Part shown: positions 1 through 6,702 of the stretch, in pieces
Layout of the letters: each line of letters begins with the position of its first letter
Position numbering within the stretch: position 1 is the first letter of the stretch
Translations under genes and position numbers: made by a program
DNA from: Fibrobacteria bacterium
GTDB lineage: Bacteria > Fibrobacterota > Fibrobacteria > UBA11236
Assembly: GCA_021155885.1 (NCBI GenBank)
Contig: JAJNBB010000022.1
Coordinates: 1-43,353 of the forward strand
Length of the DNA: 43,353 nt
Direction of reading: 5' to 3'
The notes under the pieces: model-generated
The model's database searches: none
Told to the model about the DNA's origin: nothing
What the model saw: only the letters and a program-made list of their open reading frames with translations

Positions 1-1
1 T

Positions 2-580
2 CCGGTCCTGTGGTCCTGGTTCGTCGCGGTCCTCACGCTCGCCGCGCTCATCGCCTTCGCCTTCCGGCGCCTGGGCGTCACCGTCATCGCCCCCTGGATC
101 GCCTTCAATGCTTTCATCGTCGCCTACCTGGGCATCTGGGGCGCCAAGGTCTTCGACCTCACTGACCCCTGGACCGGATGGTCGGGCATCGCCCCCCTCG
201 TCTTCACCGTTCTCTGCATCGCCGCCGCCGACAGCGGCGCCTACTTCACCGGACGCGCGATCGGCAAGCGCAAGCTGGCTCCCGGCATCAGCGCCGGAAA
301 AACGTGGGAAGGGGTTTTCGGGGGCGTCGCGGCGTCGGTCCTCCTCGCGGGGCTGCTGTCCCGCTACGCCGCTCTGGGACTCGCGCAGGCGCTCGTCCTG
401 GGCGCCGTACTGGCCGCCTGCTCGGTCACCGGGGACCTGTTCATTTCGGTCTTCAAGCGCTGGGCCAACGCCAAGGACACCTCGAACCTCATTCCCGGCC
501 ACGGCGGCGTGATGGACCGGTTCGACGCCCTCATCTTCGCCGCGCCGTTCGCGTGGATTGGATTTCTGATCCTGGGGTAA
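2..580 (+). CDS. cdsA: Phosphatidate cytidylyltransferase, 3' part
   Basis: The reading frame is open from the window edge, so the N-terminus is missing; 192 residues remain. CdsA makes CDP-diacylglycerol from phosphatidate and CTP at the inner membrane, the branch point for phospholipid synthesis. The visible part has several hydrophobic membrane segments and ends with the CdsA family signature: an S-x-F-K-R-x-x-x-x-K-D stretch followed by PGHGGVMDRFD, whose acidic residues bind metal and substrate. It lies upstream of dxr and rseP on the same strand, an order common in many bacteria (usually uppS-cdsA-dxr-rseP), so uppS may lie just outside the window. Family assignment is firm; only the start is unknown. 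Confidence 0.95.
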   Translation, partial: PVLWSWFVAVLTLAALIAFAFRRLGVTVIAPWIAFNAFIVAYLGIWGAKVFDLTDPWTGWSGIAPLVFTVLCIAAADSGAYFTGRAIGKRKLAPGISAGKTWEGVFGGVAASVLLAGLLSRYAALGLAQALVLGAVLAACSVTGDLFISVFKRWANAKDTSNLIPGHGGVMDRFDALIFAAPFAWIGFLILG

Positions 581-620
581 ACCGGGTTGTCGGTTGTTAA
601 TATCCCTGCGGATTCACCCT

Positions 621-689
621 TGTCGTTGTTTGTTGTCGGAAAAGACAATCTGACCAACTCTTTCCAACAACCAACAACTAACAACGACA
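621..689. repeat. Imperfect inverted repeat of GTTGTT-type words
   Basis: Arms 621-639 and 671-689 pair over 19 bases with two mismatches around a 31-base loop. The arms are built from reiterated GTT/AAC words, and similar words flank them (TTGTCGGTTGTTAA at 588-601; CCAACAACC). It fills the 142-base gap between cdsA and dxr. It has no U-tract, so it is not an obvious terminator; a transcript-stability hairpin or a mobile intergenic repeat are both possible. Confidence 0.55.
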
Positions 690-722
690 CGGAATCGACC
701 CGGAAGAGGTAATTTTCTCCCA

Positions 723-1880
723 ATGCCCTCCCCCAAATCCATCGCCCTGCTCGGCGCCACGGGCTCGATTGGCTCGTCGACCCTGAAGGTCCTGCGCCAG
801 CACCCCGGCCGCTTCCGGCTCGGCGGCGTCGCGATCGGCAGCAAGATCGACCTGCTCTTGCCCATATTGCGGGAGTTCGACGTGCCGCTGGCCGTGGTCT
901 TCGACCCCGCCGCCGCCGAGGCCTTGTCCAGACAATGGAGCGGCAAGGTCCTCAGCGGGATGGAAGGCCTGATGGAAATGGTCGCCGACCCGTCCATCGA
1001 CTACCTGCTCAACGGCCTCGTCGGGTCCATCGGCGTGCGCCCCACCCTCGAGGCCATCCGCCACGGCAAGCAGGTGGGCCTGGCCAACAAGGAAAGCATG
1101 GTCATGGCCGGCGCCCTCATCAACGCCGCCCTCGCCGAACACCCCGAAAGCGCCCTCTACCCCATCGACTCCGAGCACTCCGCCATCTTCCAATGCCTGG
1201 CCGGACGCCCCACGCAAGAGGTCGACTTCCTGCAGCTCACCGCCTCGGGCGGCCCCTTCCGCGAGCGCCCGCGCGCGGAGTTCGCCGCGATCACCAAGGC
1301 CGAGGCCCTCAAGCACCCCACCTGGGTGATGGGCGAAAAGATCACCATCGACTCGGCCACGTTGATGAACAAAGGCCTCGAGGTGATCGAGGCGCACTTC
1401 CTCTTCGGCGTGGATTTCGACCGCATCCAGGTGGTCATCCACCCGAAGTCCATCGTCCATTCCCTCGTGCAGTTCCGCGACGGGTCCCTGATGGCCCAGC
1501 TCGGCTGCCCCGACATGTGCGTCCCGATCCAGTACGCCCTGTCGTATCCCGAGCGCCTGCCGCTCGAGACCCCGCGCGTGGACCTCGCCCAGGTCGGCAA
1601 GCTCGAATTCTTCCAGCCCGACTTCGAAAAATTCCCCTGCCTGCGCCTCGCCTTCGAGGCCGGCACGCGCGGCGGCACCGCGCCCGCGATCCTCAACGCC
1701 GCCAACGAGGCGGCCGTCGACCTCTTCCTCAAGGACAAGATCGCCTTTCACCAGATCCCCGGCCTGCTCGAAAAGGTGCTGGGACGTGCTTCCATCCAGG
1801 AGTACACGACGCTTGATGAAGCGATCGCAGCCGATGCGTGGGCGCGCGCGATGGCGGTAGAATTTTCCGAACCCAATTAG
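723..1880 (+). CDS. dxr: 1-deoxy-D-xylulose 5-phosphate reductoisomerase
   Basis: This NADPH-dependent enzyme catalyses the committed step of the MEP isoprenoid pathway, rearranging and reducing DXP to methylerythritol 4-phosphate in the cytoplasm. The 385-residue length is normal for Dxr. The N-terminal NADPH-binding loop GATGSIG is at residues 11-17. Downstream are the NKESMVMAG segment, the metal/substrate segment PIDSEHSAIFQCL, the substrate-phosphate region LTASGGPF, then GEKITIDSATLMNKGLEVIEAH and HPKSIVHSLVQFRDGS, all in family order and apparently intact. A GGAAGAGG stretch about 10 bases upstream could be a loose ribosome site for the ATG at 723. It sits between cdsA and rseP on the same strand. 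Confidence 0.97.
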   Translation: MPSPKSIALLGATGSIGSSTLKVLRQHPGRFRLGGVAIGSKIDLLLPILREFDVPLAVVFDPAAAEALSRQWSGKVLSGMEGLMEMVADPSIDYLLNGLVGSIGVRPTLEAIRHGKQVGLANKESMVMAGALINAALAEHPESALYPIDSEHSAIFQCLAGRPTQEVDFLQLTASGGPFRERPRAEFAAITKAEALKHPTWVMGEKITIDSATLMNKGLEVIEAHFLFGVDFDRIQVVIHPKSIVHSLVQFRDGSLMAQLGCPDMCVPIQYALSYPERLPLETPRVDLAQVGKLEFFQPDFEKFPCLRLAFEAGTRGGTAPAILNAANEAAVDLFLKDKIAFHQIPGLLEKVLGRASIQEYTTLDEAIAADAWARAMAVEFSEPN

Positions 1881-1904
1881 GGGCGACGACGTCCCGGCAT
1901 AGTC

Positions 1905-2030
1905 GCCGAAAAAGACTTTCGGTGCTCCTGCGGCTCAGTCGTGGATCGCCTCAAATAAAGGCGCTTCGCGCCCTTTTTGGTGGGCTGGCCACGACGTTCG
2001 CCTCCGTCCGCTCCGAAAGTCTTTTTCGGC
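1905..2030. repeat. Nested long inverted repeat with inner terminator-like hairpin
   Basis: A perfect 18-bp inverted repeat (GCCGAAAAAGACTTTCGG at 1905-1922; its complement at 2013-2030) encloses a second pair, GTCGTGG at 1938-1944 with CCACGAC at 1989-1995. Inside that is a third hairpin at about 1954-1980 (AAAGGCGC, loop TTC, GCGCC-C-TTTTT) resembling a factor-independent terminator. The three stems are nested, so the transcript could fold into one long rod. It lies in the 457-base gene-free gap between dxr and rseP. It may end the dxr transcript, or be a structured RNA or inserted element. Confidence 0.6.
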
Positions 2031-2155
2031 TCCGGCCGGGTCCAATCCTCGAGGTCGGCTAAGCTCCGGCCGAGCGTGGCGATGACGACCCAACAAACAG
2101 GGACCAGTGAAGCCCGACGAAGTCCAACAGGGTCAAGCAGGGTACGACCGAGCGA

Positions 2156-2232
2156 GAACGCCCAAGACAAGGCGCGCCGACGCAGGCGTACCGGGAGTAC
2201 GCCGAGGAGGCGCAACGCCGTATTGGGCGTTC
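2156..2232. repeat. 77-bp imperfect palindromic intergenic repeat
   Basis: The ends GAACGCCCA (2156-2164) and TGGGCGTTC (2224-2232) are complementary, as are the central GGCGTAC (2185-2191) and GTACGCC (2197-2203) around a five-base loop. The stretches between pair only partly. The whole reads as one long hairpin in the gap upstream of rseP. It resembles dispersed palindromic elements of the REP type, but copy number cannot be judged from a single copy here. I see no coding potential in the rest of the 1881-2337 gap. Confidence 0.5.
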
Positions 2233-2337
2233 GCAGCCGGTCGCACCAGGGGATTTACCAGCCTACCCGTATTTCATTGCTCCGAATTGAATCAATCGCA
2301 ACCCTCCCAATCCCTACTTTCCTAGTTTACAGGCCAT

Positions 2338-3681
2338 ATGTTCGAACTAACCGGCTACTGGTCCCTGCTCTATCAAATCCCCGTGGGGTTGATCGGCCTC
2401 AGCTTCATGGTCTTCATCCACGAACTGGGCCACTTTCTCGCTGCCAAATCGGTGGGCGTGCGCGTGCACACCTTCTCGATCGGCTTCGGCAAGAAGCTGA
2501 TCCGCGTCAAGCGCGGCGACACGGAGTATTGCCTTTCGGCGATCCCGTTCGGCGGCTACGTGGCGATGGCCGGGGAGAACCCCGACGAGGGCGGCTACGG
2601 CGCGACGGACGAGTTCCAGCAGAAATCGGTGCCGGCGCGCCTGTGGATCGCGGTGGCGGGGCCGCTGGCCAACATCGTGTTCGCGCTGGCGGTGCTGTTC
2701 GGCCTCTATCTTGCCGGGGTGCAGGAGCCGAAACAGGGCCTGGTCGTGGGCCACGTCGAGGAGGGCTCCGCGGGAGAGAAGGCGGGCGTGCGGGTGGGCG
2801 ATGAAATCGTGGCCTACGCCGGCAAGCCGATGAAGGACTGGGAAGGCTTCGTGCAGGAGGCCGCCCTTTCGGGCGACCAGCTGCGGCCCCTGCACGTGAT
2901 CCGCGACGGCGAGGCGCGGGAACTGAAGCTCGAGGCCAAGCCCGACCCGCGCTTCGGCGTGGCCCTCACCGGCATCCTGGGCGAATGGGAAGTGCGCATT
3001 CATAAGCTCATCGCGGGCAAGCCGGCCGCGCTCGCCGGCCTGAAAACCGGGGACGTGATCGAAAGCGTGGACGGCGCCGCCGTTCCCACCTCGATCGCCC
3101 TGATCGACATGATCAACGGCTCCCAGGGCCGCACCTTGCAGGTGGCCGTCCGCCGCGGCTCCGGAGAGGGCGAAAAGCTCGTGATCCCCGTGACGCCCGC
3201 CTACGACGAGGAATCGAAGCGCTACCTCATCGGCGTGTACCCCGCCAGCATGATCCCCACCGAGCTCGTCCGCCGCGGCGTGGTCGAGAGCGCCCGCCAA
3301 AGCGCCGTCACGACCTGGGGGCACGCGACCTTGGTCTTCCGCACCTTCGGAAAAATCTTCACCGGCCAGGTGCAGGTCAAGGCGCTTTCGGGCCCCATCG
3401 GCATCGTGCAGATGATCTCCGGCAGCCTCCAGCAAAGCTTCCAGAAGTTCCTGGAGTTCACGGCCCTGCTCAACACCAATCTGGGCATCATGAACCTGCT
3501 GCCGCTCGCCATCACCGACGGCGGCCTCATCTTGCTGCTGCTCATCGAGGCCGTGCGCCGCCGTCCCGTCAGCCTCAAGACCCAAAGCGTCATCAACCGC
3601 GTCGGCATGAGTTTCTTCATCGCCCTGTTCCTGTTCATTACGTTCCAGGACATTTTAAGGGTTCCGATGTTGTTGAACTAA
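2338..3681 (+). CDS. rseP: Site-2 (RIP) metalloprotease
   Basis: A 447-residue inner-membrane zinc protease of family M50. It cleaves substrates such as anti-sigma factors within the membrane. The first membrane segment carries HELGH at residues 28-32, whose two histidines and glutamate form the zinc site. Two PDZ-like regions follow in the middle of the protein. The third zinc ligand lies in NLLPLAITDGG near the C-terminus, where most homologues have NLLPIPxLDGG. The C-terminal membrane segment with RVGMSFFIALFLFITFQD is typical. The ATG at 2338 has no clear Shine-Dalgarno. Its position behind cdsA and dxr is the classic arrangement. The substrate here is unknown. Confidence 0.95.
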   Translation: MFELTGYWSLLYQIPVGLIGLSFMVFIHELGHFLAAKSVGVRVHTFSIGFGKKLIRVKRGDTEYCLSAIPFGGYVAMAGENPDEGGYGATDEFQQKSVPARLWIAVAGPLANIVFALAVLFGLYLAGVQEPKQGLVVGHVEEGSAGEKAGVRVGDEIVAYAGKPMKDWEGFVQEAALSGDQLRPLHVIRDGEARELKLEAKPDPRFGVALTGILGEWEVRIHKLIAGKPAALAGLKTGDVIESVDGAAVPTSIALIDMINGSQGRTLQVAVRRGSGEGEKLVIPVTPAYDEESKRYLIGVYPASMIPTELVRRGVVESARQSAVTTWGHATLVFRTFGKIFTGQVQVKALSGPIGIVQMISGSLQQSFQKFLEFTALLNTNLGIMNLLPLAITDGGLILLLLIEAVRRRPVSLKTQSVINRVGMSFFIALFLFITFQDILRVPMLLN

Positions 3682-3682
3682 C

Positions 3683-3850
3683 GGGACGGGGGACGGGGGT
3701 TATGGGACGGGGGATAAATACGCAACAACCGCAAAGAACTTTTAGCGCCTCGGGCTACACGTTCCGTATTATCGAAGGCGCCGCGAATCCGGCCTATAAC
3801 ACATCAAGAAGTCTCCTCTCTCCCGTCCCATAACCCCCGTCCCCCGTCCC
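3683..3850. repeat. Perfect 29-bp inverted repeat between rseP and purD
   Basis: The left arm (3683-3711) is built of GGGACGGGG words with a TTAT interruption. The right arm (3822-3850) is its exact reverse complement over 29 bases; the 110 bases between contain no gene. The left arm begins one base after the rseP stop codon and the right arm ends 18 bases before the purD start, so the repeat takes up nearly the whole intergenic gap. A TAAATA-like element sits at 3715-3720. The arms are G/C-asymmetric and low in complexity. Confidence 0.8.
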
Positions 3851-3868
3851 TTTCCTACCTTTCCCCCC

Positions 3869-5152
3869 ATGAAAATCCTCGTGCTCGGCGGAGGCGGCCG
3901 TGAACATGCCATCGCCCTGAAACTGTCCCAGGCCACCCCCCCTCCCGAACTGCTCTTCGCCCCCGGCAACCCCGGCATGGCCGCGCTGGGAACCTGCGTT
4001 CCCCTCGCCGCGGACGACATCCCGGCAGTGCTCGACCTCGCCCGCCGCGAGACGGTCGACCTTACGGTGGTGGGACCCGAAATCCCCCTGGTCAAGGGCG
4101 TGGTGGACGCCTTCCAGGCCGCGGGCCTGGCCATCTTCGGCCCCACCGCCGCCGCCGCCCGCCTGGAGGGCTCTAAGGCTTTCTCCAAGGACTTCATGGC
4201 CCGCTACGGCATCCCGACGGCCGCCTACCAGACCTTCACCGCCCTCGAACCCGCGCGCGCCTTTCTCGAAAAGACCGGCGCGCCGGTGGTCGTCAAGGCC
4301 AGCGGCCTGGCGGCCGGCAAGGGCGCCGTGGTGTGCACGACAATGGCCGAAGCCCGGGAGGCGCTGGACTCGATGCTGGGCCCCGACGCCATCTTCGGCG
4401 AGGCCGGACGCGAGGTCGTGATCGAGGAATTCATGGACGGCGAGGAGGCCTCGGTGTTCGCGGTATGCGACGGCGACCGGTACGTACTGCTGCCCGCCGC
4501 CCAGGACCACAAGCGGGCCTATGACGGCGACAAGGGCCCCAACACCGGCGGCATGGGCGCGTACGCGCCCGCGCCGCTCATGACCCCGGCCCGGCTCGAC
4601 CAGGTCTGCCGCGAGGTTGTGGAGCCTACCCTCGCGGGCATGCGGGCGGAGGGATGCCCCTATGCGGGCGTCCTGTACGTGGGGGTCATGGTGACCGCCC
4701 AAGGCCCCAAGGTGGTCGAGTTCAATTGCCGCCTCGGCGATCCCGAGACCCAGTGCGTGTTGCCGTTATATGACGGCGACCTGGCGGACTTGTTCCTCAA
4801 GGCGGCCACGGGTCGCATCGCGGCCAGCGCGTCCCCCGCCCCGAACGGGGCGGCCGCCGTCGTCGTGATCGCCTCGGGAGGCTATCCGGGCAGCTACCGG
4901 AACGGGTTCCCCATCGCCGGGATCGAGGAGGCCGAGGCCCTCCCGGGGGTCCAGGTGCTGCACGCCGGAACCCGCATCAAGCAGCCCGACGGCGTGCTCG
5001 CCACGGCCGGAGGCCGGGTCCTGGGCGTCACGGGCCGGGGCGCCACTTTGAAGCAAGCTTTGGATATTGCCTACATGGGCGTTTCCAAAATCCGCTTCGA
5101 CGGGATGCACTTCCGGACGGACATCGGCAAAAAAGGCCTGGCCGCGGGATGA
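3869..5152 (+). CDS. purD: Phosphoribosylamine-glycine ligase (GAR synthetase)
   Basis: An ATP-grasp enzyme of de novo purine synthesis that joins glycine to 5-phosphoribosylamine in the cytoplasm. At 427 residues it has the normal length. It starts with the N-domain signature MKILVLGGGGREHAIALKL. The ATP-grasp region has KASGLAAGKGAVV, EEFMDGEEASVFAVCDG and AAQDHKRAYDGDKGPNTGGM, and the metal-binding segment EFNCRLGDPETQ is intact. No Shine-Dalgarno is visible before the ATG at 3869. The stop codon overlaps the start of the DUF3108 gene (ATGA), so the two are probably translated together, although no purine-pathway link to DUF3108 is known to me. Confidence 0.97.
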   Translation: MKILVLGGGGREHAIALKLSQATPPPELLFAPGNPGMAALGTCVPLAADDIPAVLDLARRETVDLTVVGPEIPLVKGVVDAFQAAGLAIFGPTAAAARLEGSKAFSKDFMARYGIPTAAYQTFTALEPARAFLEKTGAPVVVKASGLAAGKGAVVCTTMAEAREALDSMLGPDAIFGEAGREVVIEEFMDGEEASVFAVCDGDRYVLLPAAQDHKRAYDGDKGPNTGGMGAYAPAPLMTPARLDQVCREVVEPTLAGMRAEGCPYAGVLYVGVMVTAQGPKVVEFNCRLGDPETQCVLPLYDGDLADLFLKAATGRIAASASPAPNGAAAVVVIASGGYPGSYRNGFPIAGIEEAEALPGVQVLHAGTRIKQPDGVLATAGGRVLGVTGRGATLKQALDIAYMGVSKIRFDGMHFRTDIGKKGLAAG

Positions 5153-6000
5153 CGGCCGCACGGCGATGGATGGGCATTGTACGGGCGCGATTAAATCGCG
5201 CCCCTACGAATGCCCGAATCGGATTCCTTGGGATTTGCGCCATCGCCGCTGCGGCCCATGCCCAGCCGCCGGTCCCGAAGGACACGGTCGACCTCCGGGT
5301 CGTTCCGCAGACGGCCCTCAAGGCCCCCGAGGAGTTGCTATTCGACATCATCTGGGGCGGCTGGACCTTCAAATGGGTCCACGCCGGCACGGCTTCGCTC
5401 GACCTGCTGCCGACCTCGAACTCCAAGGTGTGGCAAATCCGCAGCCTGGCCAAGGGCAACAAGTTCTTCCAGTCGTTCTACCCCGTGCGCGACACGGTGA
5501 TTTCCTACATCAACATCAAGGGGATCTACCCGCTCAAGTTCCACAAGATCCTGCACGAGGGCTCCTACCACGCCTGGGGCTGGACCGACTACGACCAGGA
5601 GCGCAACCGGGTCACGACCCAGGACACCTCCTTCGCGGTGCAGCCCTTTACCCACGACATTCTGTCGGCCTTCTATTTCATCCGCACCCAGCCGCTCGAG
5701 GTGGGCAAAAGCTTCGAATTATCGGCGGTTTCGGGCAAAAAGAACTACAAGCTGAAGGTGATCTGCCACCGGGAAGAAACCGTGGAGGTCCCCGCGGGCA
5801 AGTTCAAGACCTGGATGATCGAGCCCATCCTGAAGGAGGACGGGCTGTTCAAGGCCAAGGGCCAGCTCTGGATCTGGGTCACGCGCGACGCCCGGCGGAT
5901 GCCTGTTAAGATGCAAAGCAAGATTCCGGTGGGATCGATCAAGGCCGAACTGATCCGGTTCCAGCCGAGCGCGGGCCCCCGCAAGCCCTCCGCCGAGTAG
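5149..6000 (+). CDS. DUF3108 family secreted protein
   Basis: A protein of up to 283 residues. A signal-peptide-like stretch (GFLGICAIAAAAHAQ, about residues 25-39) is followed by a mature part matching DUF3108: a beta-rich fold with LLFDIIWGGWTFKWVHAGTA near its start, then EVPAGKFKTWMIEP and RMPVKMQSKIPVGSIKAEL, the usual end of the domain. DUF3108 proteins are periplasmic or outer-membrane-associated and have no settled function. The start overlaps the purD stop (ATGA at 5149); an alternative ATG is at 5170. The residues between start and signal core (IVRARLNRAPT) are encoded by a palindromic repeat (5179-5207), giving an unusually long positively charged N-region. Family call is good, start less certain. 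Confidence 0.8.
   Translation: MTAARRWMGIVRARLNRAPTNARIGFLGICAIAAAAHAQPPVPKDTVDLRVVPQTALKAPEELLFDIIWGGWTFKWVHAGTASLDLLPTSNSKVWQIRSLAKGNKFFQSFYPVRDTVISYINIKGIYPLKFHKILHEGSYHAWGWTDYDQERNRVTTQDTSFAVQPFTHDILSAFYFIRTQPLEVGKSFELSAVSGKKNYKLKVICHREETVEVPAGKFKTWMIEPILKEDGLFKAKGQLWIWVTRDARRMPVKMQSKIPVGSIKAELIRFQPSAGPRKPSAE
5179..5207. repeat. Palindromic GTA(C/G)GGGCG repeat, copy 1, inside a coding region
   Basis: GTACGGGCGCGAT (5179-5191) pairs with ATCGCGCCCCTAC (5195-5207) with one mismatch, at the C/G position of the fourth base. It lies inside the N-terminal coding region of the DUF3108 gene and keeps the frame open. The terminal bases match copy 2 at 6528-6555. Confidence 0.65.
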
Positions 6001-6141
6001 CGTCCCCGGGGTTCCCACCCCTTCCCCTCCCGGTATCAGAGTGTCACGGCCGCGCCCCGAAGCCCTTGAAACGGGGCCAAAAACATTTTCATGATTATAT
6101 TCTTGACGTGTTCCACCCAACCTTTTCCAAGGAGAAGTTCA

Positions 6142-6531
6142 ATGCGTAAGGATGACGATAAAAATGGATCGACGGACAACGGCCTGTTCGCTTCCTTGTC
6201 GGCCGCCGCGAGCGACACGTTCGACAAGGTGAAGAGCGCCGTGGTCGATGCGGAGAAGTCCGTGGAGAAGGCCGTGAAGAAAGCCGTCAAGAAGGTGAAG
6301 AAGGCGGCGAAGAAGAAGGCCGCGAAGAAAGCCGCCAAGAAAACCGTGAAGACAGCGGTGAAGAAGGCGAAGAAGGCGGTCAAGAAGGCGGTCAAGAAGG
6401 CCGTCAAGGCCGCGAAGAAGTCGGCGAAGAAAGCGGCGCCCAAAAAGGCCGTTAAGAAGGCAAAGAAGGCCGTGAAATCCGCCAAGAAAGCCGTCAAGAA
6501 GGTCGCCAGGAAAAAGGCGAAGAAGAAGTAG
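6142..6531 (+). CDS. Lysine-rich histone H1-like protein
   Basis: A 129-residue protein. After a mixed N-terminal part of about 40 residues (MRKDDDKNGSTDNG, then an amphipathic alanine-rich stretch) it is almost entirely AVKK/AAKK repeats; by my count 49 residues are lysine. Such tails are typical of bacterial histone H1-like, DNA-condensing proteins, which bind the nucleoid through charge. The start at 6142 is chosen because AAGGAG at 6129-6134 is well spaced in front of it; an in-frame ATG at 6091 lacks this and would add an implausible leader. The stop codon lies inside a palindromic repeat and a strong terminator follows. DNA binding is inferred from composition only. Confidence 0.8.
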   Translation: MRKDDDKNGSTDNGLFASLSAAASDTFDKVKSAVVDAEKSVEKAVKKAVKKVKKAAKKKAAKKAAKKTVKTAVKKAKKAVKKAVKKAVKAAKKSAKKAAPKKAVKKAKKAVKSAKKAVKKVARKKAKKK

Positions 6532-6555
6532 GGGCGGACAGCCGTCCGCCCGTAC
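6528..6555. repeat. Palindromic GTA(C/G)GGGCG repeat, copy 2, over a stop codon
   Basis: GTAGGGGCGGAC (6528-6539) pairs with GTCCGCCCGTAC (6544-6555) around AGCC, with one mismatch at the fourth base. The outer ends match copy 1 at 5179, with the G and C variants on opposite arms. It overlaps the TAG stop (6529-6531) of the lysine-rich protein. Confidence 0.65.
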
Positions 6556-6579
6556 GGAAGGCCTTCGGGTCATCCAAAT

Positions 6580-6607
6580 AAAAAAGCCCGCGCAAGCGGG
6601 CTTTTTT
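6580..6607. terminator. Bidirectional factor-independent terminator
   Basis: A-run, then GCCCGC, loop GCAA, GCGGGC and a T-run. The symmetric A and T tracts let it work on both strands. It separates the plus-strand lysine-rich gene from the end of the long minus-strand barrel cluster. Confidence 0.9.
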
Positions 6608-6627
6608 ATTTGCCGCGAGGGCGGTGA

Positions 6628-6702
6628 TCAGAGGAAAAGCGGGAGCCAGATCGCCAGGGCGGCGAGGGCGAGGAAGGCGAGGATGCCGAGCCACATCTTC
6701 AT
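6628..6702 (-). CDS. 24-residue hydrophobic mini-protein
   Basis: The start ATG shares a base with the stop TGA of the upstream barrel gene (TGATG), the same coupling seen between two intact barrel genes at 15192. It encodes MKMWLGILAFLALAALAIWL followed by PLFL and a stop: a single hydrophobic helix with one lysine near the N-terminus, long enough to span a membrane once. It ends 20 bases before the terminator. There is no counterpart behind the last barrel of the other copy at 12427. It could be a genuine small membrane protein or chance; coupling and composition favour a real one, but I cannot assign a function. Confidence 0.4.
   Translation of the reverse strand: MKMWLGILAFLALAALAIWLPLFL

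Noticed and set aside
678-1751. Long minus-strand open frame opposite dxr (and a similar one opposite rseP, 2347-3585)
   Set aside because: Mirror frame of a clear conserved gene in GC-rich DNA; the peptide is Gly/Ala/His/Glu-rich with no known motif.
1881-2337. Possible tRNA or known riboswitch in the dxr-rseP gap
   Set aside because: No cloverleaf, anticodon arm or CCA-like end; only inverted repeats are visible.
6091-6141. Upstream ATG for the lysine-rich protein
   Set aside because: No ribosome site; AAGGAG is placed correctly for the ATG at 6142.
6240-6530. AAGAAGGC-type DNA repetition taken for a CRISPR or satellite array
   Set aside because: It is the codon pattern of the AVKK protein repeats, without regular spacers.
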